DNA from: Lentzea jiangxiensis
GTDB lineage: Bacteria; Actinomycetota; Actinomycetes; Mycobacteriales; Pseudonocardiaceae
Reading direction: 5' to 3'
Assembly (NCBI RefSeq): GCF_900104175.1
Contig: NZ_FNIX01000013.1
Location: 124,001-188,000, forward strand
Length of the DNA stretch: 64,000 nt
Below the pieces are notes generated by a model, which did no database searches, was not told the origin of the DNA, and saw nothing but the letters and a program-made list of their open reading frames with translations. A program made the position numbers and the translations under genes. Of the stretch, positions 32,482-42,251 are shown piece by piece (position 1 is the first letter of the stretch; every line of letters begins with the position of its first letter).

Positions 32482-33326
32482 AGACCGGGACCGAAGTCGA
32501 GAGCGGCGGCGTGCGCGTAACCCCCGTCGTCCACCGGGGCGGGGCGCGTGCCGCCGGACGATTCCGCACCGGCCGGGCCGGAGGCGAATTGTTCGCACGA
32601 CTCGGGCGGCGACCCGGCCGGGAATTTGATCTCCAGAACGTAGTCGTGAACGCGTTCGGCGAACCGCCGGAAATGCGTGTGCTCCGCGGTCGGGTGCGGA
32701 TAGATCAATTCGTACTCGATCGCGACGGAGTCACCCGCGGAGATCGGTTCGTCGAACACGAGCTCCGCGACGAGCACGCCGTTCGTGCGTTCCCGCGCGA
32801 CCCTCCCGACCTGGCAGGAACGCACGGCGGTGAGCGCGGGCTGCGCCGAACCCGTTTCCTGGCACAGGATCCAGCGGTCCACATCGGCCGACCTCGCCTG
32901 CATGACCTGGCGTGAGCGGACGCCCAGCACGCCTCCGCACGGCGCGACCTCGACCCTGTCGTGCTGGGCGGTCAGCACCAGCCCGGACCCGTCCCACGGC
33001 GTCCGTGCCGAGGTCTGCCGCCTGCGCGAACGGCCCCGCGGCCGCGGCGGGCCGAGCAGGCGGCTCAGCGCGGTCTCCGGCAGTCCCAGCACGTCCTCCA
33101 GTTGCGCCAGCGCCCTCAGCGACTCCGGCCGCTCGGGTCTGCGCCTGCCCGACTGCCAGTAGCTCAGCGCCGTCACGCTGACCGGCGCGCCGCGCAGTTT
33201 CAGGCGGTGCTGCAGCCGTTCCAGGCTGAGTCCCCGCACCTGGATCGCGACCCTCAGCGCGTCCGCGAACGGACCCGTCACCAACAGGTCGGCGAGCTCC
33301 TCGTGCGGTGGGTGAATCGTGAGCAT
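32421..33326 (-). CDS. XRE-type helix-turn-helix protein with unknown C-terminal domain
   Basis: A 301-residue protein. Residues about 20-95 hold a Cro/CI-like HTH (SLERLQHRLKLRGAPVSVTALSYWQSG, then RRPERPESLRALAQLEDVLGLP). The C-terminal 180 residues look beta-rich (SVAIEYELIYPHPTAEHTHFRRF, VHDYVLEIKFP, GPGLYGMRW) and are unassigned. ATG 33326 has GGAGG five bases upstream. The last 20 codons run antisense into the hydrolase gene. It is divergent from the subtilase cluster, with 180 bases between, and could regulate it; no specific operator was seen. Confidence 0.8.
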   Translation of the reverse strand: MLTIHPPHEELADLLVTGPFADALRVAIQVRGLSLERLQHRLKLRGAPVSVTALSYWQSGRRRPERPESLRALAQLEDVLGLPETALSRLLGPPRPRGRSRRRQTSARTPWDGSGLVLTAQHDRVEVAPCGGVLGVRSRQVMQARSADVDRWILCQETGSAQPALTAVRSCQVGRVARERTNGVLVAELVFDEPISAGDSVAIEYELIYPHPTAEHTHFRRFAERVHDYVLEIKFPAGSPPESCEQFASGPAGAESSGGTRPAPVDDGGYAHAAALDFGPGLYGMRWTAAANAAGSSTQGK

Positions 33327-33506
33327 CGGTCCTCCGTTTCACGGAGTCAAGATCGGAAGGCTATCGGCGGCAAAGGGAACGCGGTACAGCCGATCGGCGG
33401 TTTTGCCCGGGTTCGGAACTCGGCAGGTTCAGATCTCGGGACTATTACGCCGCCAATGTCCTCGGTCGGGTTCCTGAGCATCCCTGCGACGAACAGGACT
33501 TGTGCA

Positions 33507-34199
<693 letters not shown>

Positions 34200-34214
34200 G
34201 TCCCGTGCAGCGCG

Positions 34215-34243
34215 CGGCCCCGGTTCCCCGTGGACCGGGGCCG
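34215..34243 (+). terminator. terminator after truncated subtilase
   Basis: CGGCCCCGGT (34215-34224) pairs perfectly with ACCGGGGCCG (34234-34243) around a nine-base loop, followed by TTGTCTC. It lies 16 bases after the stop, so the next subtilase probably has its own transcription start or depends on read-through. Confidence 0.75.
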
Positions 34244-34284
34244 TTGTCTCCCCGCACAACCCTGCACCGAAAGGAAACCTGCCC

Positions 34285-35358
34285 GTGAGAGCCCTGCTGG
34301 CAGTCGCCGCCGTCGCGGCAGCGGTCGTGGTCGCCCCGGCGTCCGCGGCCACGTCGTCCTACATCGTGGTCCTGCGCGACGGGACCGTGTCGTCGTTCGG
34401 CGGGAAGGTCGAACACACCTACTCCGGTGTCTTCAACGGATTCAGCGCTCACCTCACCGCACGCCAGGTCCGTGAGCTGAAGGCCGACCCGGACGTGTCC
34501 TCTGTGGAGCGCGACGGGACCGTGCACGCCAACGGCGTCCAGCTCGACCCGCCCTGGGGCCTGGACCGCGTCGACCAGCGGGCGTTGCCGCTGGACCGGC
34601 GCTACGAGTACACGACCACCGGCCGCGGCGTGAACATCTACGTGATCGACACCGGGCTTCGCGTGACGCACGCGGACTTCGGCGGCCGTGCGCGCAACGG
34701 CTGGGACACCGTCGACAACGACGCGATCGCGCAGGACGACAACGGTCACGGCACGCACGTCGCCGGCATCGCCGCGGGAACCACCCACGGCGTCGCGAAG
34801 CAGGCGACGGTGTGGGGCGTGCGCGTGCTCAACGGGTCGGGCTCCGGCACGATCTCCGGTGTCATCGCCGGAGTGGACTGGGTGACGCGCAACGCGGTCA
34901 AGCCCGCCGTGGCCAACATGTCGCTGGGAGGCGGCGCTTCCGCCGCGCTGGACACCGCGGTGAAGAAGGCGATCGACTCGGGCATCTCGTTCACGGTCGC
35001 CGCGGGCGGCGGCAACACCGATCCTTCGGGCTCGTCGCCGCAACGGGTCTCGCAGGCGATCTGCGTGGGTGCGTTGACGCAGAACGACACCAAGTCGTCC
35101 TCGTCGAACTACGGGCCGCTGGTGGACATCTGGGCACCGGGGGTCAGCATCCCGTCGGCGTGGAACACCTCGGACACCGCGACCGCGACGCTGAGCGGCT
35201 CGTCCATGGCCGCGCCCCACGCGGCCGGTGTCGCGGCGCGTTTCCTGGAACGCGACCGCGCCGCCACTCCCGCGCAGGTCGAGCGCGTGCTGGTTACCAC
35301 GGGCACGCCGGGAACGCCACCCGTCACTCGTATCCTCCACTGGCCGCCATCGCTGTGA
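34285..35358 (+). CDS. secreted S8 subtilase, oxyanion-hole Asn replaced
   Basis: A 357-residue serine protease of the proteinase K/aqualysin group: signal peptide (MRALLAVAAVAAAVVVAPASA), I9 propeptide (SSYIVVLRDG ... SVERDGTV), then Asp122 (YVIDTG), His158 (GHGTHVAG) and Ser307 (GSSMAAPH). The oxyanion-hole position reads VAAGGGN, with Gly242 where the paralogue has Asn268 (VAAGNSN), so catalysis may be weak. GTG 34285 follows GAAAGGAAA. It is more diverged from the other two than they are from each other in the propeptide/N-terminal region. Confidence 0.9.
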   Translation: MRALLAVAAVAAAVVVAPASAATSSYIVVLRDGTVSSFGGKVEHTYSGVFNGFSAHLTARQVRELKADPDVSSVERDGTVHANGVQLDPPWGLDRVDQRALPLDRRYEYTTTGRGVNIYVIDTGLRVTHADFGGRARNGWDTVDNDAIAQDDNGHGTHVAGIAAGTTHGVAKQATVWGVRVLNGSGSGTISGVIAGVDWVTRNAVKPAVANMSLGGGASAALDTAVKKAIDSGISFTVAAGGGNTDPSGSSPQRVSQAICVGALTQNDTKSSSSNYGPLVDIWAPGVSIPSAWNTSDTATATLSGSSMAAPHAAGVAARFLERDRAATPAQVERVLVTTGTPGTPPVTRILHWPPSL

Positions 35359-35477
35359 AAGTGAATTGTTCGGCAATGCAAGGGCGTCTTAATCTTTAGG
35401 ACACCCTTGGCAGGAACCGGATCTCTCCATAACGTCGAAAGCGCTTCGTTCCCCTGCAAAGAACGGAAAGCGACACC

Positions 35478-36647
35478 ATGACGCGAAAGATCCGGTTCCT
35501 GGCCGGTGCCGGCGTGGCGAGCCTCGCCCTGTCGGTTCTGATGGTTCCCAGCGCTTCCGCCGCCGAAGGCGAGGTGTTGTCCCTCGACGCCCCCGAGAAG
35601 ATCACCGGCAGCTTCATCGTGAAGCTGAAGGAGGGCAAGGGCAACTCGCACGCCCTCGCCTCCCGCTTCGGCGCGAAGGTGGAGCGCGACTACACCAGCT
35701 TCGGCGGCTTCAACGTGAAGCTCACGGAGAAGCAGGCCAAGCGCCTCGCCGCCGACCCGTCCGTCGAGTTCGTCGAGGCCGACCAGGTCGTGCGCACGCA
35801 GGCGACGCAGACGAACCCGCCGTCGTGGGGTCTCGACCGCATCGACCAGCGCAACCTGCCGCTCAACAGCTCCTACAGCTACACCTCGACCGGCAGCGGC
35901 GTGACGGCGTACGTCATCGACACCGGTGTCCGCGTCAGCCACTCCACGTTCGGCGGCCGCGCCACCAACGGCCGTGACTTCGTGGACAACGACGCCGTCG
36001 CGCAGGACGGCAACGGCCACGGCACGCACGTCGCCGGCACCATCGCGGGCGCGCAGTACGGCGTCGCCAAGAACGCGCGCATCGTCGCCGTCCGCGTGCT
36101 CGACAACAACGGTTCCGGCACCCTCGCCGGTGTCGCCGCGGGCATCGACTGGGTGGGCAACAACGCCGTCAAGCCGGCCGTCGCCAACCTGTCGCTCGGC
36201 GGCGGTGCCAACGCCACCCTCGACACGGCCGTCCGCAACGCCGTCGCCAAGGGCGTGACCTTCGCCGTCGCCGCCGGCAACTCGAACGCCAACGCCTCCG
36301 GCTTCTCCCCGGCCCGCGTGACCGAGGCGATCACCGTCGGCTCCACCGACCGCACCGACGCCCGCTCGTCGTTCTCGAACTACGGCTCGGTGCTCGACAT
36401 CTTCGCCCCCGGCCGCGACATCACCTCGTCGTGGCACACCTCCGACTCGGCCACCAGCACCATCTCCGGCACGTCGATGGCCACCCCGCACGTCGCGGGC
36501 GCGGCCGCCCGCTACCTCTCGACGAACCCGTCGGCCTCCCCGGCCGCGGTGGCCTCGTACCTGGTCGCGCAGTCGACGCCGTCGAAGGTGACGAACCCGG
36601 GCACCGGTTCGCCGAACCGCCTGCTGTACCTCGCGCCCACCGCGTGA
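35478..36647 (+). CDS. secreted S8 subtilase, complete catalytic triad
   Basis: A 389-residue extracellular protease: signal peptide ending near SASA, I9 propeptide (about 40-110) and a subtilase domain with Asp148, His184, oxyanion Asn268 and Ser333 (GTSMATPHVAG). The mature enzyme would be about 28 kDa, without extra C-terminal domains. ATG 35478 has GGAAAG upstream. The 119 bases in front contain an imperfect hairpin (35379-35388 with 35400-35409). It is the only one of the three neighbouring subtilases with all catalytic residues. A strong terminator follows. Confidence 0.94.
   Translation: MTRKIRFLAGAGVASLALSVLMVPSASAAEGEVLSLDAPEKITGSFIVKLKEGKGNSHALASRFGAKVERDYTSFGGFNVKLTEKQAKRLAADPSVEFVEADQVVRTQATQTNPPSWGLDRIDQRNLPLNSSYSYTSTGSGVTAYVIDTGVRVSHSTFGGRATNGRDFVDNDAVAQDGNGHGTHVAGTIAGAQYGVAKNARIVAVRVLDNNGSGTLAGVAAGIDWVGNNAVKPAVANLSLGGGANATLDTAVRNAVAKGVTFAVAAGNSNANASGFSPARVTEAITVGSTDRTDARSSFSNYGSVLDIFAPGRDITSSWHTSDSATSTISGTSMATPHVAGAAARYLSTNPSASPAAVASYLVAQSTPSKVTNPGTGSPNRLLYLAPTA
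35799..35863 (+). repeat. 65-bp direct repeat, copy 2 (within complete subtilase)
   Basis: Identical to 33816-33880, 1983 bases away in the same orientation. It ends just before the more diverged NSSYSYTSTG segment. The match is far above what ordinary paralogue conservation gives elsewhere in the two genes. Confidence 0.9.
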
Positions 36648-36661
36648 AACCGCTCTGAGTG

Positions 36662-36692
36662 AAGGGCCGCGACCCCGGTCGCGGCCCTTTTC
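36662..36692 (+). terminator. terminator after subtilase cluster
   Basis: A 13-bp perfect stem (36662-36674 with 36677-36689) and a TTTTCC tail, 14 bases past the stop. It ends the subtilase cluster and separates it from the HEAT-like gene. Confidence 0.88.
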
Positions 36693-36706
36693 CTATTCTG
36701 GGGTCC

Positions 36707-37738
36707 ATGGTGGAGGGTCTGAAGAGGATCGACTGGTACCGGTTGCGCAGCCACGACGGGTACGGCGACGACCTCCCCCGGCTGCTCAGGCAGGCCCGGA
36801 CCTCGGTCGAGCCGCACGAGGAACTGGTGCGGCACCTGTGCGGCGACGAGTCCGAGGTGAGCGAGGCGACCGCGGCGGCGTGGCCGTTCCTGCTGGACCT
36901 CGTCGCCCACGACAACACCCCCGGCCGCGAGTGGCTGCTGGAGAACGTGTGCGGCGCGATCGCGGTCGCCGGGGGCAGCGGCTCCGACGGCGTCCACCCG
37001 AGCTGGCCACCCGCCTGGGAGGCCTCGAAACCGGCGCTGCTGGCCCTGCTCGACCACAGCGCGGTGGCGGTGCGGCGGGGCGCGCTGTTCGTGCTGGGGC
37101 AGGGTCGTGGGGACAGCGCGCCGGTGCTGGCGGCCCTGGCGCCGCGGTGGGACGAGGAGACCGATCCCGCCACGCGGTTGTGCCTGGTGGTCGTCGCGAC
37201 GGAGTTCGCGGGGCGGGGCGACGAGGCCGCGCTCTCGTGGTTGCGCGAGCTGGAGGTGCCGGACGACGAGCCGCTCGCGCGGATGCTCGTGTCGGCGGCG
37301 ACCCGGCCGGACGCCGGGGTGGTCCTGCGCGGCCTGACCGGCGACCTCGGGCTGTTCCTGGAGACCGGTCAGTTCGAGATGGGCTACGACGAGGTGCTGG
37401 AGCACGTGCTCTGGCTGGTGCGGCCCCACGACTTCGAGGGCATGGACCTCGTGCTGGCGCTGGTGGACGTGCTGCCGTGGCGCACGGAGGCGCTCGACTA
37501 CCTGAGGAGGCTCTTCGAGCGCGACACCGCGGACGTGGGCCTGGTCGTGCCGTACGTGCCGGTGTGGGCGGCCGATCCGGACGTGCGGCTGCGGGCCTTC
37601 GCGGTGTGGCTGGTCGGTGTGGCACGGGCTCGCCAGTACCGGCGCCTCGTCGAGGCGGCGGTGCACGACCACGCCGTGACCTCGCTGGGCCAGCGCGTCT
37701 CGTCCCTGGCCACGTCGGTGCTGCTGGACCTGCGGTGA
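36707..37738 (+). CDS. HEAT/armadillo-like repeat protein, function unknown
   Basis: A 343-residue helical protein without signal or membrane segments. Pairs of helices repeat through it (for example SEVSEATAAAWPFLLDLVAHD, SKPALLALLDHSAVAVRRGALFVLG and DPDVRLRAFAVWLVGVARAR), suggesting a HEAT-like solenoid for protein binding. Start ATG 36707 (MVEGLKRIDWYRL) follows the subtilase terminator closely. The next gene overlaps by four bases and encodes a short protein of the same style. No partner can be named. Confidence 0.7.
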   Translation: MVEGLKRIDWYRLRSHDGYGDDLPRLLRQARTSVEPHEELVRHLCGDESEVSEATAAAWPFLLDLVAHDNTPGREWLLENVCGAIAVAGGSGSDGVHPSWPPAWEASKPALLALLDHSAVAVRRGALFVLGQGRGDSAPVLAALAPRWDEETDPATRLCLVVVATEFAGRGDEAALSWLRELEVPDDEPLARMLVSAATRPDAGVVLRGLTGDLGLFLETGQFEMGYDEVLEHVLWLVRPHDFEGMDLVLALVDVLPWRTEALDYLRRLFERDTADVGLVVPYVPVWAADPDVRLRAFAVWLVGVARARQYRRLVEAAVHDHAVTSLGQRVSSLATSVLLDLR

Positions 37739-38103
37739 GGCCTGTGCTGCAAGGACTCGACGACGTCGCGTGGCACGCGGTCGACCACGCCTACGGCCCC
37801 GCGCTGGACACGCCGGGCCACCTGCGGGCGCTGCTGTCCGACGACCCGGAGGTGGTCGCCGGGGCCATCGGCGACCTCGACCGGACGATCCACGAGGAGG
37901 GCGGGTTCGTGTGCCCGGCGGCCACGGCGGTGCTGCCGTTCCTCGCCGAGGTCGTGCCGCTGCTGCGGGAGGACCACCGGGCGGCGGTGCTCGACCTGGT
38001 CGCGCGGATCGCGGACGACGGCGAGAACGCCGAGCAGGTCGACGACGGGTGGCACGCCGCGTGGGTGAAGGCGGAGCCGGTGCTGGGGAGATCATCCGGG
38101 TAG
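37735..38103 (+). CDS. short HEAT-like protein, function unknown
   Basis: A 122-residue protein with helical repeat character (TPGHLRALLSDDPEVVAGAIGDLDRTIHEEG, CPAATAVLPFLAEVVPLLR, RAAVLDLVARIAD) like the upstream neighbour. The segment matches the N-terminal repeat pattern of that protein, so the pair may be a split or duplicated unit. GTG 37735 overlaps the upstream stop (GTGA); GTG 37744, three bases after GAGG, is the alternative. Function unknown. Confidence 0.6.
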   Translation: MRPVLQGLDDVAWHAVDHAYGPALDTPGHLRALLSDDPEVVAGAIGDLDRTIHEEGGFVCPAATAVLPFLAEVVPLLREDHRAAVLDLVARIADDGENAEQVDDGWHAAWVKAEPVLGRSSG

Positions 38104-38147
38104 CCGGAAAGCCCTGCGTGAGAATCTGTCGGTGGCTCCGGCTAGCC

Positions 38148-38176
38148 TTGACGGCAAAGCTGACTTCGTCTACAAG
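38148..38176 (+). promoter_or_regulatory. putative promoter of aspS
   Basis: TTGACG (38148-38153) and TACAAG (38171-38176) are 17 bases apart, close to the housekeeping sigma consensus. The -10 box overlaps the AAGGAG ribosome-binding sequence of aspS (38174-38179) and lies 11 bases from its GTG, so a transcript from it would start close to the start codon. Confidence 0.45.
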
Positions 38177-38187
38177 GAGCCACCACC

Positions 38188-39963
38188 GTGTTGCGCACGC
38201 ACGAGGCCGGGTCACTCCGGGCCGAGCACGCCGGGCAGTCCGTCACCCTCACCGGGTGGGTCGCTCGCCGGCGGGATCACGGCGGTGTCATCTTCATCGA
38301 CCTTCGCGACGCGTCCGGTGTCGCCCAGGTCGTGTTCCGCGAGGGCGAGATGGCCGAGCGCGCGCACCGGCTGCGCAGCGAGTACGTCATCAAGGTCACC
38401 GGAGAGGTGAGCAAGCGCCCCGAGGGCAGCGAGAACCCCGAGCTGCCGACCGGCGCCATCGAGGTCTACGTGAGCGACCTCGAGGTCCTCAACGAGGCCG
38501 CGCCGCTGCCGTTCCAGGTGGAGAGCGACGTCGAGCCGGGCGAGGAGGCCCGCCTCAAGCACCGCTACCTCGACCTGCGTCGCTCGACCCCGGCCAAGGC
38601 CATCCGCCTGCGCAGCGAGGTCAGCCGCATCGCCCGTGAGGTGCTGCACGCCGAGAAGTTCGTCGAGGTCGAGACGCCGACCCTGACCCGTTCCACGCCC
38701 GAGGGCGCACGCGACTTCCTGGTGCCGGCCCGGCTGCGCCCGGGTTCCTGGTACGCGCTGCCGCAGTCGCCGCAGCTGTTCAAGCAGCTGCTCATGGTCG
38801 GCGGCCTGGAGCGCTACTACCAGATCGCGCGCTGCTACCGCGACGAGGACTTCCGCGCCGACCGCCAGCCGGAGTTCACCCAGCTCGACATCGAGATGAG
38901 CTTCGTCGAGCAGGACGACGTGATCGGCCTGACCGAGAAGCTCCTCGCCGCGATCTGGAAGGAGACCAAGGGCGTCGAGCTGCCGCTGCCGTTCCGCCGG
39001 ATCTCCTACGCCGACGCGATGGCGAAGTACGGCTCGGACAAGCCGGACCTGCGCTTCGACCTCGAGCTCACCGACCTGACCGAGTACTTCAAGGACACGA
39101 CGTTCCGCGTGTTCCAGGCGCCGTACGTCGGCGCCGTCGTCATGCCCGGTGGGGCCTCGCAGCCGCGCCGCACGCTCGACGCGTGGCAGGAGTTCGCCAA
39201 GCAGCGCGGTCACAAGGGTCTCGCGTACGTGCTGGTCCAGGAGGACGGCACGCTCGGCGGCCCGGTCGCGAAGAACCTGACCGACGCCGAGCGCGACGGT
39301 CTCGCCAAGGCCGTGAACGCCAACCCCGGCGACTGCATCTTCTTCGGTGCCGGCGACCCGAGGGACGCGCGCGCCCTGCTCGGCGCCGCCCGCGTCGAGA
39401 TCGCGCACCGCGTCGGCCTGGTCGACGAGAACGCGTGGGCGTTCGCGTGGGTCGTCGACTTCCCGATGTTCGAGTCGGTCGACAAGCTCGAGTCCGGTGA
39501 CGTCGCGGTCGGCGGCAGCAACTGGACGGCGCTGCACCACGCGTTCACCTCGCCGACCCCGGAGTGGATCGACAACTTCGAGTCCGACCCGGGCAACGCG
39601 CTGGCCTACGCCTACGACGTCATCCTCAACGGCAACGAGCTCGGTGGTGGCTCCATCCGCATCCACCGCGCGGACGTTCAGCAGCGCGCGTTCAACGTCA
39701 TGGGCATCGGTGCCGAGGAGGCGCAGGAGAAGTTCGGCTTCCTGCTCGACGCGTTCAAGTACGGCGCCCCGCCCCACGGCGGCATCGCGCTCGGCTGGGA
39801 CCGCCTCTGCATGCTGCTCGCGGGGGTCGACTCGATCCGCGAGGTCATCGCGTTCCCGAAGTCCGGCGGCGGCTACGACCCGCTGACCGCGGCCCCGGCG
39901 CCGATCACCGCGTTGCAGCGCAAGGAAGCCGGCGTCGACGCCAAGCCGGACCAGAAGGCGTAG
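38188..39963 (+). CDS. aspS: aspartyl-tRNA synthetase
   Basis: A 591-residue class IIb synthetase. It has an N-terminal OB-fold anticodon domain (GQSVTLTGWVARRRDHGGVIFIDLRD), motif 1 (FVEVETPTLTRSTPEGARDFLVP), motif 2 (YYQIARCYRDEDFRADRQPEFTQLD), the bacterial GAD insert and motif 3 (GIALGWDRLCMLLAG). In actinobacteria this type is often non-discriminating and also charges tRNA-Asn for amidation; that is not decidable here. GTG 38188 has AAGGAG eight bases upstream. It is syntenic with Rv2572c. The stop TAG shares a base with the next start. Confidence 0.96.
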   Translation: MLRTHEAGSLRAEHAGQSVTLTGWVARRRDHGGVIFIDLRDASGVAQVVFREGEMAERAHRLRSEYVIKVTGEVSKRPEGSENPELPTGAIEVYVSDLEVLNEAAPLPFQVESDVEPGEEARLKHRYLDLRRSTPAKAIRLRSEVSRIAREVLHAEKFVEVETPTLTRSTPEGARDFLVPARLRPGSWYALPQSPQLFKQLLMVGGLERYYQIARCYRDEDFRADRQPEFTQLDIEMSFVEQDDVIGLTEKLLAAIWKETKGVELPLPFRRISYADAMAKYGSDKPDLRFDLELTDLTEYFKDTTFRVFQAPYVGAVVMPGGASQPRRTLDAWQEFAKQRGHKGLAYVLVQEDGTLGGPVAKNLTDAERDGLAKAVNANPGDCIFFGAGDPRDARALLGAARVEIAHRVGLVDENAWAFAWVVDFPMFESVDKLESGDVAVGGSNWTALHHAFTSPTPEWIDNFESDPGNALAYAYDVILNGNELGGGSIRIHRADVQQRAFNVMGIGAEEAQEKFGFLLDAFKYGAPPHGGIALGWDRLCMLLAGVDSIREVIAFPKSGGGYDPLTAAPAPITALQRKEAGVDAKPDQKA

Positions 39964-40904
39964 TGCTGCGGCTGCGGGTGGTCTGCCCGGCAGACCAGAC
40001 CGAGGCCGCTCTGGAAGTCCTCCGCGACCACGCGGGAGCCACCCACCTGGTGCTCCTGCGTGGTGCCGCGGTCGACCCCCAAGGCGACCTCATCACCGCC
40101 GACGTGGCCCGTGAGGCCGTCGACGAGGTTGTCGGCGCGCTGTGCGAGCTGCGGATCGACCGCTACGGCGGTATCACGATCGAGACGATCGACACCTCGC
40201 TGTCCGACGCCGCCGACCGCGCGCAGGAGGACGCGCCGGGCGACGGGTCGGACGCGATCGTGTGGGACGAGCTGATCGGGAAGACCGGCGAGGAGTCCAA
40301 GCCGAGCGTCACGTTCCAGGCGTTCCTCACCATCTCGTGCGTGCTCGCGGCGGTCGGCATCGCCACGAACTCGACGGTGACGCTGGTCGGCGCGATGGTC
40401 GTGGGGCCGGAGTTCGGTCCGCTCGCCGCGATCGCCGTCGGCCTGGTCGCGAAGCGCTGGGACCTGGTGCGCAGGGCCGCCGCGGCCCTCGCGATCGGCT
40501 TCCCGGTGGCGATCGTGATCACCTCGGTGCTGACGTGGCTCGGTGCCCGGTTCGGGCTGCTGGACCGCGAGACGCTGCTGCACGGGACCGAGTCCGAGTT
40601 CATCTACCAGTTCGGCGTCTTCTCGCTGGTCGTGGCGCTGCTGGCGGGTGCGGCGGGCATGCTGTCGATGACGTCGGCGAAGTCCGCGGCGCTCGTCGGC
40701 GTGTTCATCTCGGTCACCACCGTGCCCGCCGCCGGCTACGCCGCGCTGGCCGCGGTTCTCGGAGTGTGGGACAGGGTGGGGCCCGCCGTCGCCCAGCTGG
40801 GCATCAACTTGATCGGTATTGTCATCGCCGCCGCGCTCGTGCTGTTGATCCGCAGGCGTGGGGCGGCGGAGGGTGTTTCCACACGTCCGCTGTCCAGGGG
40901 ATGA
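39963..40904 (+). CDS. DUF389 family membrane protein
   Basis: A 313-residue protein: an N-terminal cytoplasmic domain (VLRLRVVCPADQTEAALEVL) and six or so spans of DUF389 (AFLTISCVLAAVGIATNSTVTLVGAMVVGPEFGPLAAIAVGL is the family signature). Function is unknown; it is sometimes proposed to be a transporter. GTG 39963 shares one base with the aspS stop (TAGTG). Within the last span region, MTSAKSAALVGVFISVTTVPAAGY is conserved in the family. The 112 bases after the stop hold a weak 6-bp hairpin (40966-40971 with 40982-40987). Confidence 0.88.
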   Translation: MLRLRVVCPADQTEAALEVLRDHAGATHLVLLRGAAVDPQGDLITADVAREAVDEVVGALCELRIDRYGGITIETIDTSLSDAADRAQEDAPGDGSDAIVWDELIGKTGEESKPSVTFQAFLTISCVLAAVGIATNSTVTLVGAMVVGPEFGPLAAIAVGLVAKRWDLVRRAAAALAIGFPVAIVITSVLTWLGARFGLLDRETLLHGTESEFIYQFGVFSLVVALLAGAAGMLSMTSAKSAALVGVFISVTTVPAAGYAALAAVLGVWDRVGPAVAQLGINLIGIVIAAALVLLIRRRGAAEGVSTRPLSRG

Positions 40905-41016
40905 TCACCGAGCAACCTCCGGGCAGCCCGAGCCGTTATCAACGAGTGGTGGCAGTCGCGGCCTCGCCCGATTAGCGTCGGTCGGGCTCAGGGGCTGGGG
41001 AGTAGGGTCGGAGGGG

Positions 41017-42198
41017 ATGAGCGTGGAGATCACCGCGGGCTCTCCCGAGACGACCTCACCTGAGATCGCCGAAGCCGTCGGGGCTGCCGAGCGGGTACTG
41101 ACCAGGCGACTGGGCGCACAGGTGCGCCTTGCGGACCCCGAGGCCCTCGGGGGTACAGGTCGTTCCGTCGTGATCCGTGTGAGAGTCGCCTCCTCGCCGT
41201 TCTCCATGCCGCGCACGCTGGTCGTGAAGCAGTACCCGGCCGCGAGCGGCGACCGCGACCCGTGGGCGCACGAGGCCGTCAGCCACCAGCTGCTCACCGC
41301 CCTCCCCGCCGAGGAACGGGCGACGCCGGAGCTGTTCGCGCACGACGCCAAGTTCCGACTCGTCGTGCTGGAAGACCTGGGCCGGGCGCCGCGTCTGTCG
41401 GAGAAGCTGCACGCCAAGGACGCGCGCGCTGCCGAACGAGGCCTGCTGTCGTGGGCACACGCCCTGGGTCGCCTGCACGCCACCACGGCCGGCCGTGACG
41501 CCGACTTCGACGCGTTGATGCGCCGGGCGGGCGCGCAGTGCTGCCAGGACCCGATCGCGGTCGACGTGCACGCGGCGATCGCGGGCTTACCGGCCCTGCT
41601 CGAGACCACCCTGGGCGTGGCGACGTCCTCGCAGGCCACCGAGTTCGCCGCCCGGGCCGCGCGGGCGTTCAGCACCTCGCGGCGGCGCGCGTTCAGCCCG
41701 TCGACGTCCTGCCCGGACAACCACCTGGTCACCTCGCGCGGCGTCCGGTTCGTCGACTTCGAGGGCGGCTGCGTCCGCGACATCGTGTTCGACGCGGCGG
41801 CGCTGCGCGTGCCGTTCCCGTCGTGCTGGTGCGGCTGGGGCCTGCCGCCGGGCATGTCCGAGGCCATGGTCGCCGCCTGGCGGGCCGAGGTCGGGTCGGT
41901 GTGGCCCGAGATGGACGACGACGCGGTGCTCCTACCGCGCCTGCTGGAGGCCCAGCTGCTCTGGGTGTGGCTCGCGACGTGGCGGGCCCTGTCCAAGCCG
42001 ATGCCGGTGGCCGCCCCGGTCGGCAACGCCCCGCCGCGCACCGTCGTGCTGGCCGGCCGGTGGGTCCGCCTGCGGTTCGACGCGCTGGTGCTGGGCGAGA
42101 AGACGGTCGCGTCGCACGCCGACGCGGTGATCGGCGCCCTGGCCGACCGCTACGGCTCCGAGGTGCTCGAACTCCCGCTTTACCCAGCATTTCGCTGA
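41017..42198 (+). CDS. aminoglycoside phosphotransferase-like kinase
   Basis: A 393-residue protein with a protein-kinase-like fold: TLVVKQYPAA (nucleotide-binding lysine), VVLEDLGRAPRLSEKL (hinge) and a catalytic block read as SCPDNHLVTSRGVRFVDFEGG. The usual HGDxHxxN is altered to CPDNH, so activity is uncertain. The substrate is unknown; it could be a small-molecule or sugar kinase. ATG 41017 is only two bases from GGAGG 41010-41014, so GTG 41023, eight bases from it, may be the real start. No operon partner upstream. Confidence 0.7.
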   Translation: MSVEITAGSPETTSPEIAEAVGAAERVLTRRLGAQVRLADPEALGGTGRSVVIRVRVASSPFSMPRTLVVKQYPAASGDRDPWAHEAVSHQLLTALPAEERATPELFAHDAKFRLVVLEDLGRAPRLSEKLHAKDARAAERGLLSWAHALGRLHATTAGRDADFDALMRRAGAQCCQDPIAVDVHAAIAGLPALLETTLGVATSSQATEFAARAARAFSTSRRRAFSPSTSCPDNHLVTSRGVRFVDFEGGCVRDIVFDAAALRVPFPSCWCGWGLPPGMSEAMVAAWRAEVGSVWPEMDDDAVLLPRLLEAQLLWVWLATWRALSKPMPVAAPVGNAPPRTVVLAGRWVRLRFDALVLGEKTVASHADAVIGALADRYGSEVLELPLYPAFR

Positions 42199-42251
42199 CC
42201 GGTTCCCGCACGGTCATTCCGGCATCACCGGGCGAGCCGAAGCTGGTCCGC

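Noticed and set aside
35379..35409. Imperfect hairpin before the complete subtilase as a terminator or operator
   Set aside because: One mismatch in ten and an 11-base loop; not clearly either, mentioned only with the gene.
40966..40987. 6-bp hairpin after the DUF389 gene as a terminator
   Set aside because: The stem is too short and there is no T tract; it could arise by chance at this GC content.
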